Below, one piece after another: positions 14,652 to 21,339 of a stretch of 43,807 nt of DNA. Made by a program: the position numbers and the translations under genes. The stretch is from a virus. Every line of letters starts with the position of its first letter. The first letter of the stretch is position 1. The notes beneath the pieces were generated by a model. The model was not told where the DNA came from. It saw only the letters and a list, made by a program, of their open reading frames with translations, and did not search any database. The stretch is taken from IMG/VR virus record IMGVR_UViG_3300037247_001368, positions 1-43,807 of that record; one strand, written 5' to 3'.

Positions 14652-14696
14652 ACATCGACGCGGCCGAGAAGGCGTCATAACCAGGAGGGCAACACG

Positions 14697-16163
14697 ATGG
14701 GATCCGATCACTGGTTCGAGGTGGACCGCGCGGGCCTGGCGCAGATCGTGCGCCGCCGGGGCTCCGCGTTCCTGGCTCTGGAGCTGCTCGCGAACGCCTG
14801 GGACACCGACGCGACGAAAGTCGAGATCGGGCTCGCCTCCATGGACGGCAAGCCCCTGGCGTGGCTCACGGTCGTCGACAACGACCCGCACGGGTTCGAG
14901 CGACTCAGCGACGCCTACACGCTGTACGCGCCTTCCTGCCGGCGCGGCGATCCGACGAAGCGGGGCCGGTTCAACATCGGCGAGAAGGAGGTCCTCTCGC
15001 TCTGCCAGGAGGCGCGCATCACGAGCATGAACGGGGGCGTCGTCTTCGCGTTCGACGGGACCCGCCGGAGGTCGAAAGACCGAACGCTCGTGGGCACCGA
15101 GTTTTCCGCCACCGTGCGGCTCACGCGGGCCGACCTCGACGAGGTGACCCAGGCGATCCTCTCCGTCCTTCCTCCGGCCGGGGTGACGACCCGGCTCAAC
15201 GGCGCGGTGATCGAGGCGGTGAAGCCCCAGGTCAAGTTCGAGGTCTCGCTCCCCACGGAGTTGCAGAGCGAGGACGGGAGCCTCCGCCCGACGAAGCGCA
15301 AGGCGGTCGTCGCGGTGATCGACCCCAACGGCGAGCCGTCCTATCTGTACGAGCTCGGGATCCCCGTCTGCGAACTCCCCGACGATCCCTGGCACATCGA
15401 CGTGCAGCAGAAGGTGCCTCTTCCGCGGGACCGCGACGCGGTCCGCCCGTCGTATCTCCACAAGCTCCGCGTCGCGGTGCTCAACCATTGCCACGAGGAG
15501 CTTAACGAGGAGGAGGCGTCGCAGAGTTGGGTGGCCGATGCCCTAGAGGATGACGACGTAGAGACCGCGGCCGTGGAAACAATCGTGGAACGGCGCTACG
15601 GCAAGAAGCGCGTGGTGTTTGATCTGCACGACCCCGAAGCGACTAAACGCGCAGCGTCCGAAGGCTACGCCGTGATTCACGGCGGCGCGTTCGGCAAGAA
15701 AGCCTGGGAGCGGATCCGGGAGGAAGAGGTCGCGAAGCCCGCCGGCAAAGTCTTCCCAACGAGCAAGCCGGAATTCACCCCGGACGGCGAGGACGCGCGG
15801 ATCCCCGACGGCGAGTGGACCGACGGCATGAGAGCCGTCGCCAAGTACGCCGAGAAGATCGGGGAGTCCCTGATGGGTTTCGCGCCGGTCGTCAACATTG
15901 TGCGGGACCCCCACAACCGGAAATTCCAGGCGTGGTACGGCGGGCAGCGGCTGTCCTTCAATCTCCTGACCTGTGGGCACAAATTCTTCAACGAGTTCCC
16001 GGCGAACATCGACGCGGTGAACGATCTCCTAATCCACGAGTTCGGGCATGAGTATTCTAACGATCATCTCAATGCGGAGTACCACGGGGCGCTGACTCGA
16101 CTCGGCGCGAAGATGGTTCGGTTGGCCTTGGACAAGCCGAGAATGTTCAAACCGCAAATCTAG
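14697..16163 (+). CDS. GHKL ATPase with C-terminal HExxH metallopeptidase motif
   Basis: 488 residues. The N-terminus has the Bergerat (GHKL) ATP-binding motifs: ALELLANAWD with Glu29 and Asn33, VVDNDPHGF with Asp61 (G1), GRFNIGEKEVLSL (G2, ~90-102) and GTEFSATV (~133-140). Residues ~150-265 look like the S5/transducer-type domain that follows the ATPase in MutL and topoisomerase VI B, with QQKVPLPRDRDAV offering a possible ATP-sensing lysine. A further domain spans ~300-360. Near the end is LLIHEFGHEYSNDHLNAEYH: His447-Glu448-x-x-His451 with His457 at the spacing of a metzincin zinc site. ATG behind AGGAGGGCAACACG. Two genes downstream is a topoisomerase VI A-like protein. The ATPase is clear; protease activity is inferred from the motif. 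Confidence 0.8.
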   Translation: MGSDHWFEVDRAGLAQIVRRRGSAFLALELLANAWDTDATKVEIGLASMDGKPLAWLTVVDNDPHGFERLSDAYTLYAPSCRRGDPTKRGRFNIGEKEVLSLCQEARITSMNGGVVFAFDGTRRRSKDRTLVGTEFSATVRLTRADLDEVTQAILSVLPPAGVTTRLNGAVIEAVKPQVKFEVSLPTELQSEDGSLRPTKRKAVVAVIDPNGEPSYLYELGIPVCELPDDPWHIDVQQKVPLPRDRDAVRPSYLHKLRVAVLNHCHEELNEEEASQSWVADALEDDDVETAAVETIVERRYGKKRVVFDLHDPEATKRAASEGYAVIHGGAFGKKAWERIREEEVAKPAGKVFPTSKPEFTPDGEDARIPDGEWTDGMRAVAKYAEKIGESLMGFAPVVNIVRDPHNRKFQAWYGGQRLSFNLLTCGHKFFNEFPANIDAVNDLLIHEFGHEYSNDHLNAEYHGALTRLGAKMVRLALDKPRMFKPQI

Positions 16164-16173
16164 GAGGCTAGAC

Positions 16174-16491
16174 GTGAGTGATCATACGAAGACGCCGTGG
16201 CGCTTAGGCAGGCCGGGTTCGGTCGTCGCCGACTATCCAGTCCCCGAGATCAAGGGATCGGACGATCTGAAATTCTACGGTGGGCATCTCGTGGCCGAAA
16301 CGGTCACGCCAGCGAACGCGGCCCACATCGTCCGCGCCGTCAACAGCCACGAGAATCTCCTGGTCTTGTGCGAGGTCATGGTAGATATGTTGGAAAAGGC
16401 CGACAGCCGATATGTGCACCCGGCATTTCGCAGACAGTGGCTGGAACGTGCCCGCGCTTCCCTGGCGCTGGTGAAGCAAGAGACTACCTGA
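16174..16491 (+). CDS. Conserved phage protein of unknown function
   Basis: 105 residues from a GTG behind AGGAGGCTAGAC. The pattern TKTPWRLGRPGSVVAD, a central beta region and ANAAHIVRAVNSHENLL is familiar from many phage and prophage hypothetical proteins whose role is not known. A C-terminal helical segment follows. Its stop overlaps the next ATG by one base. Confidence 0.65.
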   Translation: MSDHTKTPWRLGRPGSVVADYPVPEIKGSDDLKFYGGHLVAETVTPANAAHIVRAVNSHENLLVLCEVMVDMLEKADSRYVHPAFRRQWLERARASLALVKQETT

Positions 16492-16895
16492 TGTCGAGCT
16501 GCCCGAAATGCAACCACCGCTTCCGGACTCCTCCGGACGAGGAAGGCGATCACCCGTGCCCCCGTTGCGGGTGGCACCCTGAAAACGAACGAGGAGATCC
16601 CGAAATGAACTGCCCCAATTGTGACGAGGCGCTCGCCGGCGAGCACGATCTCGCGGACTGCCCCCTGTGCGGCCAGGAGGGTTGCATTCGCGAGGATGGC
16701 GGTTGCCTGAGCTCTGATGTTCGAGTGTTGCAGCGACTGACCGGGGACGTGTACCGCGCAATGCGTGCTTATGGGGAAGTCCACGACAAGCCCGAGGCTT
16801 CCAAGGAGCTGCGGAACGAACGCGCCGGCGCCTTTATGACGGCCGAACGCAAGCTATTGGATGAGGTACTGCAGATTTTCAAGGACAGGAGTTGA
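16491..16895 (+). CDS. Tandem zinc-ribbon protein
   Basis: 134 residues. Four CxxC pairs (Cys4/7, 23/26, 41/44, 57/60) make two zinc ribbons in the first 65 residues; the rest is helical (MTAERKLLDEVLQIFKD). It sits between the GHKL/HExxH gene and the topoisomerase VI A-like gene, so it could be an accessory of that pair, for instance a DNA-contact or bridging protein. Function unknown. Confidence 0.6.
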   Translation: MSSCPKCNHRFRTPPDEEGDHPCPRCGWHPENERGDPEMNCPNCDEALAGEHDLADCPLCGQEGCIREDGGCLSSDVRVLQRLTGDVYRAMRAYGEVHDKPEASKELRNERAGAFMTAERKLLDEVLQIFKDRS

Positions 16896-16932
16896 GCGTT
16901 GAGGCACAGCAAGAGCTGAGGAGGAGGGCAGC

Positions 16933-17871
16933 GTGATCTATCGAACATACGTCCCGAAGAAGTTCAAGCCGGCGAGCAAGGTCAAGATCGCCATGGCGGA
17001 GAAGATCATTCTCGACTACGCCGAACAGGGCTTCGACCTCACGCTCCGGCAGCTATATTACCAGTTCGTAGCGCGGGACGTGATCCCGAACACCCAGCGC
17101 GAATATCAGAATCTCGGCCGGATCGTCAACGACGCGCGCCTCGCGGGCGACCTCCCGTGGGACGCGATCGTCGACCGGACCCGGAAGCTCCGCGCCAACT
17201 CGCACTGGACCTCACCGGCGTCGATCATGCAGGGGGCGGCCCGGAGCTACGCGATCGACAAGTGGGAGGCGCAGCCGACTCGGATCGAGGTCTGGATCGA
17301 GAAGGACGCGCTCGTCGGGGTGATCGCCGACGTCTGCAAGGGGCTCGACGTCGCCTACTTTTCCTGCCGCGGCTACACGAGTCAGTCGGAGATGTGGAAC
17401 GCCGCGCAGCGGCTGATCCGCCACGAGAAGGCCGGCGGCCAGGAGACGATCATTCTCCACCTTGGCGATCACGATCCGAGCGGGATCGACATGACCCGCG
17501 ACATCCAGGACCGGCTCGCGCTGTTCGGCGCCGAGACAAAGGTTCGCCGGATCGCGCTCAACCGCGACCAGATTGACCAGTACAACCCGCCGCCGAATCC
17601 GGCGAAGATGACCGACGCGCGCGCCGCCGACTACGTCGCCGAGCACGGCCCCAACTCGTGGGAGCTCGACGCGCTCGAGCCGCGCGTGCTTGTCGACCTC
17701 GTCCAGAAGGAGGTCTTCGGCGAGCGCGACCGCGCGGTCTGGGACGAAAAGATCGAGAAAGAAGACGAGGACCGCAAGCGGCTCACGGCGATCGCGGACA
17801 ATTGGGACGATCTTGAGAACCACGTCGACGATCTCGTGCGCGAGGCCGAAAACGAGGAGGACGACGAATGA
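16933..17871 (+). CDS. Topoisomerase VI A / Spo11-like protein (Toprim plus 5Y-CAP)
   Basis: 312 residues. Type IIB topoisomerase A subunits and Spo11 break DNA through a tyrosine in a winged-helix domain, aided by a Toprim metal site. Visible here: DLTLRQLYYQFV with Tyr42/Tyr43 after Arg39, matching the R-x-x-Y-Y catalytic motif; VWIEKDALVGV with Toprim Glu123; HLGDHDPSGIDM with Asp179 and Asp181; and NSWELDALEP (241-250), a usual late motif. The protein is shorter than cellular TopVIA, like the phage/plasmid Mini-A group. GTG start behind AGGAGGGCAGC. The GHKL protein upstream could be its ATPase partner. Family clear; cleavage activity untested. Confidence 0.83.
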   Translation: MIYRTYVPKKFKPASKVKIAMAEKIILDYAEQGFDLTLRQLYYQFVARDVIPNTQREYQNLGRIVNDARLAGDLPWDAIVDRTRKLRANSHWTSPASIMQGAARSYAIDKWEAQPTRIEVWIEKDALVGVIADVCKGLDVAYFSCRGYTSQSEMWNAAQRLIRHEKAGGQETIILHLGDHDPSGIDMTRDIQDRLALFGAETKVRRIALNRDQIDQYNPPPNPAKMTDARAADYVAEHGPNSWELDALEPRVLVDLVQKEVFGERDRAVWDEKIEKEDEDRKRLTAIADNWDDLENHVDDLVREAENEEDDE

Positions 17872-18152
17872 AGATCGTCTGCTGCAAGTGCGACCGTGAG
17901 ATTGATGAGAAACGGGGCGAGGGCATCATGTATAGCTATTGCGATCGCTGTGTCGCGGTCGCTGGCCTGGAGATCGTCCTGGAGAAGGCCGAGACTGGTG
18001 AACGTCGCGCGCGGCAAGTAGTCGAGGCGCTCGATCATCCGCTCGGCGGCTCCGACAATCCGCTCTTGCGGGCGAAGCGCGAAGCCGAATTCGAATGCTG
18101 GGAAGACCGGGTCTCGGAGATCAAGACGAAAATCGCCGAACTCAACTCTTGA
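17868..18152 (+). CDS. Small zinc-finger-like protein
   Basis: 94 residues in an ATGA overlap with the topoisomerase-like gene. CCKCDRE and YCDRCVA, some 20 residues apart, form a four-cysteine zinc site; then a helical coiled region (LEIVLEKAETGERRARQVVE). The recombinase promoter overlaps its stop. No known family. Confidence 0.6.
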   Translation: MKIVCCKCDREIDEKRGEGIMYSYCDRCVAVAGLEIVLEKAETGERRARQVVEALDHPLGGSDNPLLRAKREAEFECWEDRVSEIKTKIAELNS

Positions 18153-18177
18153 CGGACGCCGTTGTCCGCACTACTGT
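18149..18177 (+). promoter_or_regulatory. Sigma70-like promoter of the serine recombinase
   Basis: TTGACG at 18149-18154, 17-base spacer, TACTGT at 18172-18177, 19 bases before the recombinase ATG. The -35 overlaps the stop codon of the preceding gene. Confidence 0.55.
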
Positions 18178-18195
18178 CTATACGGAGGGGATCCG

Positions 18196-18873
18196 ATGAA
18201 GCTCGTCGTCGGGTACGTGAGGGTCAGCACGGGACGCCAAGCGCGCGAAGGAATCTCGCTTGAAAGTCAGGACGCGAGGATCCGGCAATGGGCCGGCCTT
18301 CAGGAAGCGCAGGAGATCGTCGTCGAGTCCGACGCGGGACGCTCGGGAGGCCGGGTGGACAACCGGCCGGGCCTCCGGCGCGCCGTCGACCTCGCGTGCC
18401 GGGAGGGGGCGGTCCTCGTCGTCCACTCCCTCTCGCGCCTGGCGCGCTCGACGCGCGACGCGATCGAGCTCATGCAGGAGCTCAACGAGGCCGGGGCCGA
18501 CTTCGTCTCGCTCTCGGAGAGCATCGACACGACGACCGCGGCTGGGAAGTTGATCTTCACGATGATCGCCGCCTTCGCCGAATTTGAGCGCGGCATGATA
18601 TGCGAGCGCGCGAAAGAGACGGCCGACTGGCTGCGATCCAAGGGACTCCGCACCGGAGAGGTTCCGTTCGGATGGGATGCAGACGAAGACAACCGACTCG
18701 TCCGATACGAACCCGAGCAACAATTGCTCGTGATGATGTCGTCCATGCGCGGACGCGGCGTCTCGTTGGCGAACATCGCCGGGATTCTCAACGAACACGG
18801 GATCCCCACGAAGAAGGGGGGCCGCTGGCACGGGAAGACCGTCCAGCGCATCCTCGCGAGGCTCGCGGCTTGA
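18196..18873 (+). CDS. Serine recombinase (resolvase/invertase family)
   Basis: 225 residues. VVGYVRVSTGRQ carries the nucleophile Ser11; SLESQDARI, HSLSRLARSTRD and EFERGMICERAKE follow in the order of the catalytic domain and long helix. The C-terminal part (VPFGWDADE, then SLANIAGILNEHGIPTKKGG and WHGKTVQRIL) is the short Recombinase-type DNA-binding region. It is shorter than large serine integrases, so it may act as a resolvase, invertase or minimal integrase. Own promoter. ATG behind GGAGGGGATCCG. No obvious crossover site or inverted arms were found next to it. Confidence 0.88.
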   Translation: MKLVVGYVRVSTGRQAREGISLESQDARIRQWAGLQEAQEIVVESDAGRSGGRVDNRPGLRRAVDLACREGAVLVVHSLSRLARSTRDAIELMQELNEAGADFVSLSESIDTTTAAGKLIFTMIAAFAEFERGMICERAKETADWLRSKGLRTGEVPFGWDADEDNRLVRYEPEQQLLVMMSSMRGRGVSLANIAGILNEHGIPTKKGGRWHGKTVQRILARLAA

Positions 18874-19091
18874 CCTTCGACGAAGCGAAGACCTTCATCG
18901 TCCTGTTCGGCAAGCACAAGGGCGAGACGATCGACGACGTCGCCAAGAACGACGTGGGCCTGCTCTACCTCGACTGGCTGGTGGGGATGCACTATTGCAA
19001 GGGGATGTTCCGCGAGGCGCTCCGTACGTACTTGAGCGACCACTCGATTGCGTCGGAGATCCGCAAGATTCAACAGGAACGAGAACGGTGA
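18870..19091 (+). CDS. Small GKxxGxT-domain protein (ExoX C-terminal-like)
   Basis: 73 residues from TTG 18870 in a TTGA overlap. MTFDEAKTFIVLFGKHKGET followed by DVGLLYLDWLVG has the FGKxKG ... YLxWL pattern of the small domain found at the C-terminus of exonuclease X-like proteins and as stand-alone proteins. It is paralogous to the protein at 20335-20622: both share DEA/DA..F.V..GK.[KR]G.TI..VA and a later F.EAL.T. The two flank the methyltransferase. Role unknown; nucleic-acid binding is possible. Confidence 0.65.
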   Translation: MTFDEAKTFIVLFGKHKGETIDDVAKNDVGLLYLDWLVGMHYCKGMFREALRTYLSDHSIASEIRKIQQERER

Positions 19092-20323
19092 AGCCCTACT
19101 ACGAGCACGCAGGAATCACGATCTACCACGGCAATTGCCTAGAGGTGTTGCCAGAGATCGGTCCGGTGGATGCTGTGGTGACGGACCCACCCTACGGCCT
19201 GGAGTTCATGGGCAAGGGCTGGGACCGCGGCGTGCCGGGCGTGGAGTTCTGGGAGCGGGTCGCTGGCGCGATGAAGCCGGGCGCGCACCTGCTCGCTTTC
19301 GGCGGCACGCGGACCTTCCATCGCCTGACCTGCGCCATCGAGGACGCGGGACTTGAGATCCGGGACTGCATCATGTGGCTCTACGGCAGCGGGTTCCCGA
19401 AGTCGCTGGACGTGGGCAAGGCCATCGACAAGGCGGCGGGTGCCGAACGGGAAGTCATGGGAAGACGTGTCTATGCAGACGGACACGTTCAAAATAGTAG
19501 TCCGGACGCGTTGGAGCCCCCTATTGGGACTTTTAAGCGAACTCAAGACCGGCGCGATATCACCGCACCGGCCACGGACGCCGCCAAACAGTGGGACGGC
19601 TGGGGCACCGCGCTGAAGCCCGCGTGGGAGCCGATCATCCTCGCCCGGAAACCGCTGGAGGGGACGGTCGCCGAGAACGTCCTGAAGCACGGCGTGGGCG
19701 GGCTGAACATCGACAGGTGTCGGATCGAATTTAACGGGCCGGACGATGAGCGAGAATCGAAGCAGAAAAATCGTCATGCAGATTTCGACAGCGGCCCGAG
19801 AGACAATAAAGTGTTCGGTGCGGACGATCGTCCGAGAGCAAACGATGGCAATTATGATGCGCCCGGCCGCTGGCCGGCCAACGTGATCCACGACGGCAGC
19901 GAGGAAGTGATGGAGTCGTTTCCAGATACCAGTACCCACGCGACAGGTTCGGCGGGAGTTACTAAGGCAACGAAGAGCAACGTCTATGGATCATACGCGG
20001 GCGGAAAAGTAAATATTTATGGAAACGACAAAGGCTCCGCCGCCCGATTTTTCTACTGCGCCAAGGCGAACAGGCAGGACAGGCACCGGGACAACGACCA
20101 CCCGACCGTGAAACCGCTGGCTCTGATGCGCTACTTGTGCCGGCTGATCGCTCCGCCGGGCGGCGTGGTGCTCGATCCGTTCATGGGTTCCGGTCCCACT
20201 CTCCGCGCGGCGAGGGACCTGGGCTGCAAGGCCATCGGCATTGAGATCGAGGAACACTACTGCGAGATTGCGGCGAAACGGCTGGATCAGGGAGTCTTCG
20301 CATTCGGCGGAGCGGGAAAATAG
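19088..20323 (+). CDS. Beta-class DNA methyltransferase (N6-adenine or N4-cytosine)
   Basis: 411 residues. VVTDPPYGLEF (motif IV, ~30-40) comes before HPTVKPLALMRYL and VVLDPFMGSGPTLRAA (motif I, 363-369), the order of the beta class. TDPPYG with a following GLEFMGKGWD is typical of phage N4/N6 enzymes, but the target base cannot be decided. A middle insert with GVGGLNIDRCRIEFNG and GRWPANVIHDGS is also found in related phage enzymes. GTG start in a GTGA overlap. Probably protects phage DNA or alters its recognition. Flanked by two small paralogues. Confidence 0.87.
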   Translation: MKPYYEHAGITIYHGNCLEVLPEIGPVDAVVTDPPYGLEFMGKGWDRGVPGVEFWERVAGAMKPGAHLLAFGGTRTFHRLTCAIEDAGLEIRDCIMWLYGSGFPKSLDVGKAIDKAAGAEREVMGRRVYADGHVQNSSPDALEPPIGTFKRTQDRRDITAPATDAAKQWDGWGTALKPAWEPIILARKPLEGTVAENVLKHGVGGLNIDRCRIEFNGPDDERESKQKNRHADFDSGPRDNKVFGADDRPRANDGNYDAPGRWPANVIHDGSEEVMESFPDTSTHATGSAGVTKATKSNVYGSYAGGKVNIYGNDKGSAARFFYCAKANRQDRHRDNDHPTVKPLALMRYLCRLIAPPGGVVLDPFMGSGPTLRAARDLGCKAIGIEIEEHYCEIAAKRLDQGVFAFGGAGK

Positions 20324-20334
20324 GAGAAACACAG

Positions 20335-20622
20335 ATGGACTTGAACGACGCAAGGGCCTTCGTGGTTCCAAGGGGAAAGTACCGCGGGCAGACGATCCAG
20401 GGGGTCGCATCCGGCGGCCTCGAAGACGTCCGCGAGATGCTCGACGCGGAGACGGAGAAGGGCAATTTCCAGGAGGCGCTCGAGACGTTCGTCGCGTGGG
20501 TCGACTCCGAATCAGATCCCGACACCGACGTCCCGCCCGACACCGACGGGTCCCCGCCCGACACCGTCGACCTTGACGAGGACGACGCAGACGACGAATA
20601 CGAGGGCGACCTCGGCGAGTAG
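20335..20622 (+). CDS. Second GKxxGxT-domain protein with acidic tail
   Basis: 95 residues. MDLNDARAFVVPRGKYRGQT and QEALETFVAW align by eye with the 18870-19091 protein, so the two are paralogues on either side of the methyltransferase. This copy has a long Asp-rich tail (DPDTDVPPDTDGSPPDTVDL) lacking in the first. ATG behind GGAGAAACAC. Role unknown. Confidence 0.6.
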   Translation: MDLNDARAFVVPRGKYRGQTIQGVASGGLEDVREMLDAETEKGNFQEALETFVAWVDSESDPDTDVPPDTDGSPPDTVDLDEDDADDEYEGDLGE

Positions 20623-20648
20623 AAACGATGGCTGTCCCGGAGGAATCC

Positions 20649-20855
20649 ATGACGACCGAACAAGTCCTCGACGCCGCGGCCGAGAGCGTTGTCGAGCGCG
20701 CGCCGTATCATCCCGACTCGCGGATCACGTTCCGGATCTCCAAGGGCGAGCGCGACGAGATCCGCGCCGCGGCCGAGGAGCTCGGGCTCAACGTCACCGA
20801 CTACCTCCTTCGGCTGCACCGGGCAGCGAAACGACTGGTCGACGCGGAGGGCTAG
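20649..20855 (+). CDS. Ribbon-helix-helix-like protein
   Basis: 68 residues from ATG 20649, chosen for the CGGAGGA just upstream; ATG 20628 would add seven residues. SRITFRISKGERDEIRAAAE followed by LGLNVTDYLLRLH is the strand-helix-helix pattern of RHH/CopG-type DNA-binding or mobilisation-type proteins. It could be a repressor of this region or a small terminase-like DNA-binding factor; the second is speculation based on the distance to the terminase. Confidence 0.6.
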   Translation: MTTEQVLDAAAESVVERAPYHPDSRITFRISKGERDEIRAAAEELGLNVTDYLLRLHRAAKRLVDAEG

Positions 20856-20857
20856 GA

Positions 20858-21103
20858 GTGAGCCGTGGCGGCGAACTCGCGGGGCACGGAGGTCAGGAAG
20901 GGGCGCAAGAAAAAGGCGACCCCGGTCTCGAAACTCCGCCGAAAATACGTCCAGAAGCCGCCACGCCCGATCGGCCCGTAGAGTTCCGGTACGTCTTCAA
21001 GTTCAAGGCACGGACCCTGCGCGGCAAGAAACACGTCGGCCACGCCCGCCTCAAAAACACATGGAAAACCGCTGCGGTCCATCGGCGCCGGAAACCGCGA
21101 TGA
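20858..21103 (+). CDS. Hypothetical basic protein
   Basis: 81 residues from a GTG behind GGAGGG. The first half is Gly/Glu-rich and probably unstructured; the end is strongly basic (VFKFKARTLRGKKHVGHARL, then WKTAAVHRRRKPR). ATGA overlap with the next gene. No family recognised. Confidence 0.5.
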   Translation: MSRGGELAGHGGQEGAQEKGDPGLETPPKIRPEAATPDRPVEFRYVFKFKARTLRGKKHVGHARLKNTWKTAAVHRRRKPR

Positions 21104-21339
21104 ACGCGAGGGTGAGACCCATCAGCGACCCCGGCCGTGTGCGCGGCGTGCTCGCCGCCGGTGGGTGGATCGAACTCTCCGTCAGGACCGAGCGCGTCGT
21201 CCTCGTCGAGCACTCGAACGACCCCGGCGTCGAGATCGTCCCCTACATCCTGGAGAATTTCAAGAAACGCGGCCTCGTCCGATACAAATCGTCGGATCGG
21301 CTGATCCGTAAGTTCGTCGGCACGGAGAAGCTCCGGTGA
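21100..21339 (+). CDS. Hypothetical small protein
   Basis: 79 residues from an ATGA overlap. Beta-rich core (GGWIELSVRTERVVLVEHSN) and a basic C-terminus (YKSSDRLIRKFVGTEKL). The stop overlaps the AAA+ GTG. No family recognised. Confidence 0.55.
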   Translation: MNARVRPISDPGRVRGVLAAGGWIELSVRTERVVLVEHSNDPGVEIVPYILENFKKRGLVRYKSSDRLIRKFVGTEKLR

